NCBI GenBank assembly: GCA_019912545.1
Contig: JAIOIK010000030.1
Coordinates: 1-42,007, forward strand
DNA: 42,007 bases
DNA from: Ignavibacteria bacterium
Lineage (GTDB): Bacteria > Bacteroidota > Ignavibacteria > Tepidaquicellales > OLB5
Direction: 5' to 3'
In this document: positions 1 to 7,406 of the stretch, piece by piece
Position numbering within the stretch: the stretch's first letter is position 1
Layout: each line of letters opens with the position of its first letter
Position numbers and translations under genes: made by a program
Notes under the pieces: model-generated
The model's database searches: none
Told to the model about the DNA's origin: nothing
What the model saw: only the letters and a program-made list of their open reading frames with translations

Positions 1-9
1 CCTTCGGGG

Positions 10-29
10 CACCCTCCCAAGAGGGGAAT
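10..29. repeat. Short CACCC/GGGGAAT palindromic repeat
   Basis: The sequence CACCCTCCC-AAG-AGGGGAAT is an imperfect palindrome. It has the same ends (CACCC...GGGGAAT) as intergenic copies near 4449 and 17176, so it looks like a member of a dispersed repeat family. Nothing else is visible in the first 149 bases. Confidence 0.5.
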
Positions 30-149
30 ATGTTCAAACAAGATTATATTCATTATTCAAGTTTACCATTCGTGAAACCTCTTAAGCGCTTTATTCGTCA
101 AATTACTTATAGAAACGAGACTAACCTAAAATTTTAAACGAAATTTATA

Positions 150-1610
150 ATGAAAATGACAAGAATCCATAGAAAAACAGCTGGAATTTGGGTTTTAGTT
201 GTACTAATGGTTTTCAGCCTGCCTTTACATACATACACACAGGATAAGGCGGAGAAGATCGATGCACTTGTGCAGAAATACTTTGATCTGAAGCAGTTTA
301 ACGGAAGTGTGCTTGTTGCAGAAGACGGTAATGTAATTTACAGCAAAGGGATAGGGATGGCTGATGTGGAAAAGCAAATTCCAAACAAGCCTGATACAAA
401 ATTCCGCTTAGCTTCTGTGACAAAACAATTTACTGCAACACTAATTATGCAGTTAGTTGAAAAAGGAAAGATCAAGCTTGAAGGAAAACTATCCGATTAC
501 CTTCCGTATTACAGGAAAGATATTGGGGAGAAGATCACAATTCACCAGATACTCAGCCATACTTCGGGAATGGATAATTACACTGATAATTTAAAGTTCC
601 TGCAGGAAGAATCAACAAAGAAAGTTGAGCCTAAGGAATTTATTCTTAGTCACTGCAGCAATGATCTTAAATCAGAGCCGGGAACCGAGTGGGCTTACAG
701 TAATTCAGGGTATTTTATCCTCGGTGCTGTGATTGAAGAAGTAACGGGAAAGAATTATGAAGATGTATTGCAGGAAAATATTTTCACTCCGCTTGGGATG
801 ACTAACTCATCAATTGAGGTTACCGGAAAAGCATATGAAAACAAAGCCAGCGGCTATAACAATACTCTTGGCGAGCTTACTCCGGCAAGGCCTTTAGATA
901 TGACAATTCCGTTTTCAGCAGGCTCTATCATTTCCACGGTTGAAGATATGTTCAAGTGGGACCAGGCTCTTTACACAGATAAGGTGCTTATGAATGTTTC
1001 GAAAGAGAAGATGTTCACTCCGGTTATGAATAATTACGGCTACGGCTGGCAGATAATTGAACAGCCCATTGGGGATATGAAAAAGAAGGTGATCACGCAC
1101 AGCGGCGGGATTTTCGGATTCAACTCGCTTGAAACAAGGCTTGTTGATGAAAACAAGTTCGTAATGGTTTTGAATAATTTTGAAAACGGGAATATCAATC
1201 AGCTTACACTTGGAATAGTTAATATACTGTACGGGTTGGAGCCGGCAAAACCAAAAGAAAGCCTTGCGCTAATGCTTTCTAAAGCAATAAAGGAAAAAGG
1301 AGTTAAAGATGCAATTGCCGAGATGACGGGATATAAAGATAAGAAAGATGTGTACAGGATCAACGAAGGCGAGATCAATTCTCTTGGCTATAAACTTCTG
1401 CTTGAAAAAATGACAAATGAAGCGATAGAAGTATTCAAATTTAATACCGTATTGTATCCGGCCTCAGCCAATGTATATGATAGTCTTGGTGAAGCATACC
1501 TGGAAGCCGGTGATAAGGAGAACGCAATAATCAATTACAGAAAATCCGTTGAACTGGATCCAAGTAATGAGCATGGTAAGGAAGTATTACAGAAATTGGA
1601 AGCAAAATAA
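150..1610 (+). CDS. Serine hydrolase of the beta-lactamase / class C PBP-like family with C-terminal TPR
   Basis: A hydrophobic segment (residues about 12-28) looks like a signal peptide, so the enzyme is probably exported. The beta-lactamase-fold catalytic motifs are all visible: S89-V-T-K92 (SxxK nucleophile and base), Y183-S-N185 (YxN) and H317-S-G-G320 (the KTG equivalent, HSGG). Residues about 405-480 look like one or two TPR units ('DSLGEAYLEAGDKENAIINY'). Family members include D-aminopeptidases, esterases and penicillin-binding-protein-like enzymes. The substrate cannot be read from the sequence, and resistance to beta-lactams is not implied. The chosen ATG gives a positively charged signal-peptide N-terminus; a second ATG two codons on is also possible. 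The gene stands alone, with a GC-rich hairpin directly after the stop. Confidence 0.88.
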   Translation: MKMTRIHRKTAGIWVLVVLMVFSLPLHTYTQDKAEKIDALVQKYFDLKQFNGSVLVAEDGNVIYSKGIGMADVEKQIPNKPDTKFRLASVTKQFTATLIMQLVEKGKIKLEGKLSDYLPYYRKDIGEKITIHQILSHTSGMDNYTDNLKFLQEESTKKVEPKEFILSHCSNDLKSEPGTEWAYSNSGYFILGAVIEEVTGKNYEDVLQENIFTPLGMTNSSIEVTGKAYENKASGYNNTLGELTPARPLDMTIPFSAGSIISTVEDMFKWDQALYTDKVLMNVSKEKMFTPVMNNYGYGWQIIEQPIGDMKKKVITHSGGIFGFNSLETRLVDENKFVMVLNNFENGNINQLTLGIVNILYGLEPAKPKESLALMLSKAIKEKGVKDAIAEMTGYKDKKDVYRINEGEINSLGYKLLLEKMTNEAIEVFKFNTVLYPASANVYDSLGEAYLEAGDKENAIINYRKSVELDPSNEHGKEVLQKLEAK

Positions 1611-1613
1611 CAG

Positions 1614-1645
1614 CCCCACCCCAACCCTCCCCAAAGGGGAGGGAG
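1614..1645. repeat. CCCTCCCC-AAA-GGGGAGGG hairpin repeat
   Basis: Perfect 8-bp arms (1625-1632 and 1636-1643) around AAA, preceded by CCCCACCCCAACC. It begins four bases after the hydrolase stop codon and could slow transcription, but it lacks a T-run. It resembles the CACCCCTC/GAGGGG repeat family found elsewhere in the window. The rest of 1646-1826 holds only the repeat at 1777. Confidence 0.55.
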
Positions 1646-1776
1646 ATTCTCATATTTGAGCTGCAAAATATTACCTTTAAAATTAAGATTAATTTTATAA
1701 ATTTCATGTGATTGAGTATTAAAGAGGATTAATTTCTGAAATTTGCATGGGGTAAACAACCCGGCAATTTCAATAA

Positions 1777-1798
1777 GCACAGACAAGAAGGTCTGTGC
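1777..1798. repeat. Palindromic repeat, GCACAGAC / GTCTGTGC arms
   Basis: Perfect 8-bp inverted arms around AAGAAG, 29 bases before the RidA-like start codon. There is no T-run, so it is more likely a dispersed palindromic element than a terminator. Confidence 0.45.
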
Positions 1799-1826
1799 GA
1801 CTGTAATATATTTTTAATTATGAACT

Positions 1827-2213
1827 ATGGAAATCAAAAAAATTTCAAGCGGTGCGAAGTGGGAAGGGGTTATTGGTTACTCACGCGCAATCAGAATAGG
1901 CAACAGGGTAATAATTACCGGTACAACATCAATTGATGAAAATGGCAATGTACTTGGCAAAGGGAACGCTTACGAGCAGACAAAGTATATTTTTCAGAAA
2001 ATTGAAAAATATCTTATGGAAGCGGGATCATCGCTTGATAAAGTTGTGTGGAACAGGATGTACGTTACTGATATCTCCAAATGGGAAGAGATCGGGCGCG
2101 CTCATGCTGAGTTCTTTCTTAACATCAAGCCATGTGCTACAATGGTAGAGGTCAAAGGATTCATTGACCCTGATATGATGGTTGAGATTGAAACTGAAGC
2201 GTTTATATGTTAA
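1827..2213 (+). CDS. RidA/YjgF/YER057c-family protein
   Basis: The 128-residue length and pattern fit the RidA family: 'AIRIGNRVIITGTTSIDENGNVLG' near the N-terminus, 'VWNRMYVTDISKWEEI' in the middle and 'VEIETEAFI' at the C-terminus. Canonical RidA removes reactive enamine/imine intermediates made by PLP enzymes, using an arginine in a PxRxxVEV stretch. Here the matching stretch reads 'PCATMVEV' (near residue 105), and alanine seems to take the place of the arginine, so imine deaminase activity is doubtful and a divergent Rid subgroup is likely. It is the first gene of a tight three-gene set; its last 7 bases overlap the next gene. Confidence 0.85.
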   Translation: MEIKKISSGAKWEGVIGYSRAIRIGNRVIITGTTSIDENGNVLGKGNAYEQTKYIFQKIEKYLMEAGSSLDKVVWNRMYVTDISKWEEIGRAHAEFFLNIKPCATMVEVKGFIDPDMMVEIETEAFIC

Positions 2214-2587
2214 AGTTTCACAGATTAGACCACATACAGCTTGCAATACCAAAAGGAAGCGAAGCTGAAGCAAGGGATTTTTACGGCGGAGTGCTTGAGC
2301 TTGAAGAGATCGAAAAACCGGATTCACTTAAACCAAGCGGCGGAGTATGGTATACAGCAGGAAACATTGAACTGCATCTCGGTATAGCCATAGAAGAAGC
2401 TAAGGATGGTAAAGAAATCACGAAGAAAGAACACCCTGCTTTTGTGATAGAAGAGCTTGACGAAGCAAAAAAATATTTATTGAATGAGGGAGTTATAATA
2501 AAAGAAGAGATCGCAATTCCGGGAAGGAACCGTTTCTCGTTTTACGATCCTTTTGGCAACAGGATTGAGTTATTAGAATATGAGTAA
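2207..2587 (+). CDS. VOC-superfamily (glyoxalase/dioxygenase-fold) protein
   Basis: A 126-residue protein with the paired beta-alpha-beta-beta-beta pattern of the vicinal oxygen chelate superfamily: 'LDHIQLAIP' at the start, 'ARDFYGGVLELEE', 'HPAFVIEEL' in the middle and 'FSFYDPFGNRIELLEYE' at the end. Candidate metal ligands at the usual places are H9, E55 or H57, H76 and E121. The family includes glyoxalase I, fosfomycin and bleomycin resistance proteins and extradiol dioxygenases; this short generic form cannot be placed further. The start lies 7 bases inside the upstream gene, which suggests translational coupling. Confidence 0.85.
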   Translation: MLKFHRLDHIQLAIPKGSEAEARDFYGGVLELEEIEKPDSLKPSGGVWYTAGNIELHLGIAIEEAKDGKEITKKEHPAFVIEELDEAKKYLLNEGVIIKEEIAIPGRNRFSFYDPFGNRIELLEYE

Positions 2588-2605
2588 AATTATAATGATT
2601 ATCAT

Positions 2606-3175
2606 ATGAGCCATGCACTTGTAATAGGAGGCACGGGAATGCTTGGCGGTGCGGCGATTCACCTGCTTAATAATTATGACCATGTAACCGTCATAGCAAG
2701 AGGAGAAGAAGGATTTAAGAAACTTAGTAGTGATGCAGAGGAAAATTCATCAAAGCTGAATTTTCTGCGGATAGACTACAACAATTACAAGGAGCTGACC
2801 GACGGTATTTTGGAATGCATAAAAAACAAAGGGCCTGTTGAGCTTACAATAAGCTGGATACACTCCACTGCCCAGCTTGCACCAATGCTTGCTGCAAAAA
2901 TAATCAACGAAACATCAACTGATTGCAGATTTTTTGAAGTAATGGGAAGTTCTAACATAAATCCGGAAACTTACAGCAGGGGCAGAGACAAAAATTTCAG
3001 CGTTTTCAGTAACCTTGAGTATCATAAAGTAATATTGGGATTTGTGACAGATGGCAGTAATTCGCGCTGGCTGACAAATAAAGAGATATCAGGGGGAGTA
3101 ATGTATGCAATTGAAGAGGATCTTAAGGAATTTACGGTAGGCGTTGTTACACCTTGGAGTTTGAGGCCGGGGTGA
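2606..3175 (+). CDS. NAD(P)-binding Rossmann-fold protein, SDR-like
   Basis: The N-terminus 'ALVIGGTGMLGGAAIHLL' is a clear Rossmann motif (G8-x-x-G11-x-x-G14), the form used by short-chain dehydrogenases and NmrA-like proteins. The protein is short (189 residues), lies in the usual SDR order, and contains 'FFEVMGSSN' and 'LEYHKVILGFV', where a YHK triplet stands about where the SDR YxxxK motif is expected without matching it exactly. It follows the VOC gene by 18 bases and ends the three-gene set. The substrate is unknown. Confidence 0.75.
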   Translation: MSHALVIGGTGMLGGAAIHLLNNYDHVTVIARGEEGFKKLSSDAEENSSKLNFLRIDYNNYKELTDGILECIKNKGPVELTISWIHSTAQLAPMLAAKIINETSTDCRFFEVMGSSNINPETYSRGRDKNFSVFSNLEYHKVILGFVTDGSNSRWLTNKEISGGVMYAIEEDLKEFTVGVVTPWSLRPG

Positions 3176-3196
3176 AGTATATAGCTGGAAGGCAGT

Positions 3197-3213
3197 CTTC
3201 CTCAGGAGGGGAA
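3197..3213. repeat. Partial CCTC/GAGGGGAAT repeat
   Basis: CTTCCTC-AGGAGGGGAAT is a decayed or partial member of the CACCCCTC...GAGGGGAAT family, 21 bases after the SDR-like gene. Confidence 0.35.
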
Positions 3214-3234
3214 TAAAATTTATCAAGGAAAAAT

Positions 3235-3259
3235 GACAGGTGCTTAGCCTGTCTTTTTT
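3235..3259 (+). terminator. Rho-independent terminator
   Basis: GACAGG (3235-3240) pairs with CCTGTC (3248-3253) around a 7-base loop, followed by six T. It lies 60 bases after the RidA/VOC/SDR set and probably ends that transcript. Confidence 0.75.
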
Positions 3260-3282
3260 ACAAAGTTTTATTTTAAATGCTT

Positions 3283-3414
3283 TTACTTCACAAGTATCAT
3301 TCTTTTAGTTTGAATGAAATCGCCTGTTTTAATTGTATAGAAATAAACCCCGCTTTCAAGACGTGAAGCGATTTCACCCCTAAAATGCGTGAATCCTTTT
3401 GCTAACGGGATTTG
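3283..3414 (-). pseudogene. Remnant of a T9SS C-terminal sorting domain
   Basis: Read on the minus strand this 44-codon frame ends '...SGVYFYTIKTGDFIQTKR' then 'MILVK' and a TAA stop. This is the last half of the sorting domain carried by the surface proteins at 23118, 26356, 27748 and 38517. Upstream in the same frame is 'KGFTHFRGEIASRLE', which does not look like the normal domain, and then a stop codon (3415-3417). The passenger protein and the 'NYPNPFNP' half are gone. It looks like the tail of a deleted secreted-protein gene joined to repeat-derived sequence. Confidence 0.7.
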
Positions 3415-3491
3415 TTAAATTATAAAGTTGTATTACCGTTAATAATTTACTATTTTAAGGAAATCCAAACAGCACGGAAAGGAGCTTAATT

Positions 3492-3923
3492 ATGAAATCA
3501 CTGCGCGATATTTGCCTGGATAAACCGATGCACTTTGTAAATACAGGGATAAGTGTTTATGAGGCAGTTAAACATATGGCCGAAAATAATGTGGGTGCAG
3601 TACCGGTTCTGGATGGTGACGGCAAGCTGAAGGGAATATTTTCCGAGCGAGATTTGATGATAAGATGTGCCGCGAAAAAACTTGATATGAATAACACCAA
3701 GATTGACGAAGTTATGACAAAGGGAGTTATACTGATGGAAGCAGCGGATTCATATGAAGAGTGCATAAAGATCATGCAGCAGGAAAATATACGGCACATG
3801 CCGGTGAGGGATGGGGATAAGCTTATTGGAATGATCTCGATGCGCGACCTGATGCAGGAAGATGCAGAGGAGAAGAAGCAGGAGATCGAAAATCTGAACA
3901 CGTATATTTATTATTATAAATAA
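3492..3923 (+). CDS. Two-CBS-domain protein
   Basis: A soluble 143-residue protein made almost entirely of two CBS domains. The first (about residues 8-62) contains 'NNVGAVPVLDGDGKLKGIFSERDLMIR'; the second (about 73-130) contains 'ENIRHMPVRDGDKLIGMISMRDLM'. Paired CBS domains form a Bateman module that usually binds adenine nucleotides or S-adenosylmethionine and senses energy or redox state. With no attached catalytic domain, it probably acts as a free-standing sensor. AAAGGAG lies 8 bases before the ATG, a good ribosome binding site. It is a single-gene unit closed by the hairpin at 3970. Confidence 0.9.
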   Translation: MKSLRDICLDKPMHFVNTGISVYEAVKHMAENNVGAVPVLDGDGKLKGIFSERDLMIRCAAKKLDMNNTKIDEVMTKGVILMEAADSYEECIKIMQQENIRHMPVRDGDKLIGMISMRDLMQEDAEEKKQEIENLNTYIYYYK

Positions 3924-3969
3924 TTTCTTAAGTATTCTGAAGCAAGGGGAAAGAATACTGTTTTGAATA

Positions 3970-4002
3970 AACCGGCAGATCGTTGAGATGTGCCGGTTTT
4001 TT
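3970..4002 (+). terminator. Rho-independent terminator after the CBS gene
   Basis: AACCGGCA (3970-3977) pairs with TGCCGGTT (3991-3998) and the arm runs directly into a T-run (3997-4002). Confidence 0.85.
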
Positions 4003-4157
4003 ATTGATATGTTCTTATTCATCCGACGACCTATGTTAAAGCGAAGATTTTGGAACGGTTCATGAACATGAAATGGGTGATGAAGAAGATGGGTGAGGTT
4101 ATGAAATTTTGATTTGCTTACGGCAGGAATATGTCGAATTCAAAGTAATTTTATTAC

Positions 4158-4185
4158 GTACTTTTTGTCTTGATACAAAAAGTAC
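4158..4185. repeat. 11-bp inverted repeat GTACTTTTTGT / ACAAAAAGTAC
   Basis: Perfect 11-bp arms around CTTGAT. On either strand the T-rich arm gives a strong hairpin. It belongs to a longer repeated-looking block that runs to about 4310. Confidence 0.6.
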
Positions 4186-4232
4186 CAAAAAAATCAAGGC
4201 TTATGAAAATTACCTAAAATTATCTTCGCTTT

Positions 4233-4285
4233 ACAGGAAAATAACTCGTTCCGACTCTCGTCGGAACTCAGACAAATTTTCCTGT
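4233..4285. repeat. Nested double inverted repeat (cruciform-like)
   Basis: Outer arms ACAGGAAAAT (4233-4242) and ATTTTCCTGT (4276-4285) are perfect over 10 bp. Inside them, TTCCGAC (4249-4255) and GTCGGAA (4260-4266) form a second perfect 7-bp hairpin around TCTC. The arrangement is unlikely by chance and suggests one palindrome inserted in another. Confidence 0.65.
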
Positions 4286-4448
4286 GTTGTAACTGCTCGA
4301 TAATTTCTGAACGGTAATTTTCAAATGCCGGTCAAAATCAAAAGCGATAGTCTTTCTTATGGGCAAATGACGCAATCCCGCAGCTAATAATCTAGCGTCT
4401 ATATGGTTTGAAAATTGCTTCAAGTATTTACTCCTGCAAACAGCAAGT

Positions 4449-4470
4449 CACCCCTCAATTGAAGGGGAAT
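4449..4470. repeat. CACCCCTC-AATT-GAAGGGGAAT repeat
   Basis: A compact member of the CACCCCTC...GAGGGGAAT family: CCCCT and AGGGG arms around a CAATTGA centre, with the same CA...AAT flanks as the copies at 10 and 17176. Confidence 0.55.
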
Positions 4471-4486
4471 CAAGGCACATTTTTTT

Positions 4487-4504
4487 TCGAATCAGGCGAT
4501 TCGA
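4487..4504. repeat. 7-bp inverted repeat TCGAATC / GATTCGA
   Basis: Perfect arms around AGGC, about 110 bases upstream of the AAA+ ATPase start. It could be an operator or another dispersed palindrome; the sequence does not decide. Confidence 0.4.
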
Positions 4505-4612
4505 GCTACGACATTGGAATTTTACCGTTATCAGTTTAGTTAAATTAATGAAGTTGATTTCTAAAACTATTTTAAGTAATTTTTAAAAATAATCAAAAAG
4601 AAAGATTTATAC

Positions 4613-6187
4613 ATGGCGGCCTCAGAAAATTATCCAAAGACACTTGGTGAGCTTAAAAACAGCGGCTATAAGGTGTTATCCGTAAAGGATGAAATACGCA
4701 AAAATCTGGTAGAAAGGCTCAAAAACAAAGAGGAAATATTTCCGGGAATAATAGGTTACGAAAAAACGGTTATACCGCAGGTTGTTAATGCAATACTGGC
4801 AAAGCATGATATAATCTTTTTAGGGTTAAGGGGCCAGGCAAAGACTAAGATGGCAAGAATGCTGATTGATCTGCTGGATGAATACACTCCGGTAATTAAA
4901 GACTCTGAAATAAATGACAATCCTTTCAGGCCGATCTCTAAATTTGCAGTTGATATAGTTAATGAGAAAGGTGATGAAACAGAAATAGAATGGATCGGCA
5001 GAGAAAGCCGTTTTGGTGAAAAGCTGGCAACTCCCGATGTAACTATTGCAGACCTGATCGGCGATATTGATCCCATAAAAGCCGCAACACAACGCCTGCA
5101 CTACTCACACGAAGGAGCAATACATTTTGGAATAATACCAAGAATGAACCGCGGAATATTTGCGATCAACGAATTACCTGACCTGCAGCCGAGAATACAG
5201 GTGGGACTTTTAAACATTATGCAGGAGCGCGATATACAGATACGCGGATTCAACATTCGTTTTCCGTTAGATGTATTTATTGTTTATACTGCGAACCCTG
5301 AGGATTATACCAACAGGGGAAATATCATTACACCGCTGAAGGACAGGATCGACTCGCAGATACTCACACACTATCCAAAGAGCATTGAAGACGGGATAAA
5401 GATAACTGAATCACAAAGCTGGTTAAGAAGGCATCATGATAAAGAAGTGGTCATTCCTTATTACATGAAAGAGATCATCGAAATGTCTGCCCATGAAGCA
5501 AGGAGAAGCGAATTTGTGGAACAGAAATCAGGAGTAAGCGCAAGGCTAACAATATCCGCAATGGAAAACCTTGTGAGCAATGCAGAGCGCCGTTCTATAA
5601 TAAACAGTGAAAATATAATTTTCCCGAGAATTACCGATATGAATGCAGCGCTGCCGGGCATGACTGGTAAGATAGAGCTTGTATTTGAGGGTGAGCAGGA
5701 AGGCCCGGTGAAAGTCAGCAAGGCTTTGATAGGAAAAAGCGTGCGCGAAGTTTTCAGGAAATATTTTCCCGATCCGCTTCAGAAGAAATCAAAACGCCCG
5801 CCGGGATTGCAGGGAGTGGCAATTGACGAAAAACAATCCGGAACAGAATTATATGCGGAAATTATCAAATGGTTTGAAGAAGGCAATTATTTAGAGCTGA
5901 ATGATGACATGAGCTTTAAGGAATATTTTGATAATCTGAAGCGCGTCAATGGGCTCGAAAAAACGGTGAAGAAATTCATAAAAACCGTGGAGAACGACTA
6001 TGAGCTGGCTTCAATGATGGAATTTATGCTTGAGGGACTGCATAACAATTCCAAAATTGCCAAGGACGAAATGGACGAGGGTGTCTCATATAAAGATATG
6101 GTTGGTGCGATGTTATACAACAATAAGGCAACCCAAAAGGGGTCCAGATCGTCATATGATTATGAGAGCGAAGAGTGGAATTTTTAG
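4613..6187 (+). CDS. AAA+ ATPase of the ChlI/MoxR type
   Basis: Residues 71-78 'GLRGQAKT' form the Walker A motif, 'GIFAINEL' (181-188) fits Walker B with the NE seen in MoxR/ChlI proteins, 'TANPEDYTNRG' (about 226-236) is sensor 1, and R245 in 'LKDRID' is a candidate arginine finger. The roughly 520-residue length with a helical C-terminus resembles the large magnesium-chelatase-I-like ATPases of Bacteroidota. These usually remodel a partner that carries a VWA metal-binding domain, but no VWA gene lies next to it; the nearest is at 30820. No chlorophyll biosynthesis genes are present, so a pigment role is not supported. The ATG at 4613 has only a weak AAAGAAAG upstream. The next genes are clpS and aat, 132 bases on. 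Confidence 0.85.
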   Translation: MAASENYPKTLGELKNSGYKVLSVKDEIRKNLVERLKNKEEIFPGIIGYEKTVIPQVVNAILAKHDIIFLGLRGQAKTKMARMLIDLLDEYTPVIKDSEINDNPFRPISKFAVDIVNEKGDETEIEWIGRESRFGEKLATPDVTIADLIGDIDPIKAATQRLHYSHEGAIHFGIIPRMNRGIFAINELPDLQPRIQVGLLNIMQERDIQIRGFNIRFPLDVFIVYTANPEDYTNRGNIITPLKDRIDSQILTHYPKSIEDGIKITESQSWLRRHHDKEVVIPYYMKEIIEMSAHEARRSEFVEQKSGVSARLTISAMENLVSNAERRSIINSENIIFPRITDMNAALPGMTGKIELVFEGEQEGPVKVSKALIGKSVREVFRKYFPDPLQKKSKRPPGLQGVAIDEKQSGTELYAEIIKWFEEGNYLELNDDMSFKEYFDNLKRVNGLEKTVKKFIKTVENDYELASMMEFMLEGLHNNSKIAKDEMDEGVSYKDMVGAMLYNNKATQKGSRSSYDYESEEWNF

Positions 6188-6254
6188 GTTACAGGTTACA
6201 GGTTACAAGTTTCAGGCTGTCCCGCAAGCGGGATTTCAGTCAATCTTCGATTGA
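6187..6254. repeat. Tandem GGTTACA units plus two small palindromes
   Basis: Three GGTTACA units lie in tandem right at the stop codon of the ATPase gene (6187-6207). They are followed by TCCCGC-AA-GCGGGA (6220-6233) and TCAATC-TTC-GATTGA (6240-6254). Each palindrome is perfect. They fill the gap before clpS. Confidence 0.55.
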
Positions 6255-6319
6255 ATTCAACAGGTCTCAGAGTCAAGAAGATCGAAACAATTGACCGGTA
6301 AGAAGTATTATAATTTTAT

Positions 6320-6607
6320 ATGACAGGTACAGAAGAAATATTAGCGCCGGAAGCGATAGATATTGACTCCGCAAGTCATGGATTTACGCTTATCCTGTAT
6401 AATGATTCGCATCATGATTTTGATGAGGTCATCAACCAGGTAATGCTGGCAACGGGCTGCGGGTATGATAAGGCAGAATCAATTACGATGGAGGTACACA
6501 ACAAGGGCCGTGCGGCAGTACTTGCAGGCGAGCTTGATAAATGCCTGAGGGCCCAGAGTGTGCTGGAGGAAATAGCGCTCAGAACATCAATAGAAGTAAA
6601 TGCGTAG
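6320..6607 (+). CDS. clpS: ATP-dependent Clp protease adaptor ClpS
   Basis: A 95-residue protein with the ClpS core 'FTLILYNDSHHDFDEVI...MEVHNKGRAAV'. N28, D29 and H60 match the E. coli ClpS residues (N34, D35, H66) that hold the alpha-amino group of an N-degron. ClpS delivers proteins with bulky hydrophobic N-terminal residues (Leu, Phe, Tyr, Trp) to the ClpAP-type protease in the cytoplasm. The following gene, aat, makes such N-degrons, so the pair is functionally linked. No clpA or clpP lies in the window. Confidence 0.95.
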   Translation: MTGTEEILAPEAIDIDSASHGFTLILYNDSHHDFDEVINQVMLATGCGYDKAESITMEVHNKGRAAVLAGELDKCLRAQSVLEEIALRTSIEVNA

Positions 6608-6649
6608 TTACGGTTTCATAAATTGCAGTAATTCTACCCAACCTAAAGA

Positions 6650-7267
6650 TTGAAATCCCAGCAATACAAATACCGCACATTAGAATGGCACCAGGTCTTA
6701 AACGGATATTCCATGGGAATTTTCCCGATGGGTGAGGATGATGGATCGATCGCGTGGTATGAAGCATCACCGCGTGCAATTATGCCGATTGAACCGGATT
6801 CAAGCCGGATGAAAATATCACGTTCTTTGAAACAGGTAATGAAGAAAGAGAAATTCAATATCACTATAGATAAGGCCTTCAATGAAGTTATAAAGAATTG
6901 TGCAGCAAGGGATACAACCTGGATAAATGAACTTATCATTAGTGCGTTTAAGGATCTTCATAGCAGGGGATTTGCCCACAGCATTGAAGCATGGGATAAA
7001 GATACCGGAGAGCTTGCAGGTGGATTATACGGTGTCGCATATAAAGGCGCATTTTTCGGTGAGTCGATGTTCCGGACTGTAAGCAATGCATCAAAGATAT
7101 GTGTAGTTAAACTTTACGAAATACTTAAACAGAATAATTTCATCCTGCTTGATATTCAGATGATGACAAATCACTTTGAGCAGTTCGGCGCAATTGAAGT
7201 TTCAAAACGCAGCTATCTTGAAATTCTCGATAGGGCAATGAGCGTGAAGAGAGAAATAGTGATATAG
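6650..7267 (+). CDS. aat: Leucyl/phenylalanyl-tRNA--protein transferase
   Basis: This enzyme adds Leu or Phe from charged tRNA to proteins with N-terminal Arg or Lys, creating N-degrons read by ClpS. Family blocks are clear: 'GYSMGIFPMG' near residue 19, 'WYEASPRAIMP' near 36, 'GELAGGLYGVAYKG' and 'FFGESMF' near 120-142, and 'LLDIQMMTNHFEQFGAIEV' near 163. The length of 205 residues is slightly short but complete for the family. Translation seems to begin at TTG 6650; the first in-frame ATG falls inside the conserved GYSMGIFP block, so it is too late. It lies 42 bases after clpS and is probably co-transcribed. Confidence 0.93.
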   Translation: MKSQQYKYRTLEWHQVLNGYSMGIFPMGEDDGSIAWYEASPRAIMPIEPDSSRMKISRSLKQVMKKEKFNITIDKAFNEVIKNCAARDTTWINELIISAFKDLHSRGFAHSIEAWDKDTGELAGGLYGVAYKGAFFGESMFRTVSNASKICVVKLYEILKQNNFILLDIQMMTNHFEQFGAIEVSKRSYLEILDRAMSVKREIVI

Positions 7268-7269
7268 CT

Positions 7270-7317
7270 AAATAGCGGGATAGTGAAATAGCGGAATGAT
7301 GAATTAGCGATTTGTTG
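7270..7317. repeat. Three degenerate 16-bp direct repeats
   Basis: AAATAGCGGGATAGTG, AAATAGCGGAATGATG and AATTAGCGATTTGTTG follow one another without gaps. They start right after the aat stop codon and mark the left edge of the restriction-modification genes. Confidence 0.6.
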
Positions 7318-7325
7318 AATTGGAT

Positions 7326-7362
7326 ATTTGTCTTATTTTCTTTACTTTTGTATTAGACAAAT
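7326..7362. promoter_or_regulatory. Inverted repeat upstream of the R-M genes
   Basis: ATTTGTCT (7326-7333) and AGACAAAT (7355-7362) are perfect 8-bp arms 21 bases apart, 45 bases before the methyltransferase start. No separate controller gene is present. A binding site or simple hairpin are both possible. Confidence 0.3.
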
Positions 7363-7406
7363 CAGAGATTCAATCATAAATCATAAGATATTGTTTTTTG
7401 TAATAA

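Larger units (their letters stand above)
4003..4612. other. Gene-free, repeat-rich gap
   Basis: No convincing gene is seen. A 64-codon open frame at 4109-4303 is made largely of palindromic repeat sequence and has no protein-like composition. The gap holds the inverted repeats listed at 4158, 4233, 4449 and 4487. Any promoter of the AAA+ ATPase gene must lie near its right end, but no clear motif stands out. Confidence 0.6.

Noticed and set aside
150-1610. Beta-lactamase conferring antibiotic resistance
   Set aside because: The fold motifs are shared by many esterases and peptidases, and the TPR tail is unlike classical class C enzymes.
4109-4303. 64-codon plus-strand open frame
   Set aside because: Built over palindromic repeat sequence, no ribosome binding site and no protein-like pattern.
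4613-6187. Magnesium chelatase subunit for chlorophyll synthesis
   Set aside because: Only the ATPase fold supports it; no chlorophyll or cobalamin genes are near and the architecture fits the broader ChlI/MoxR-like group.
7270-7317. Short direct repeats considered as a CRISPR array
   Set aside because: The 16-bp units are contiguous and degenerate, with no spacers and no cas genes nearby.
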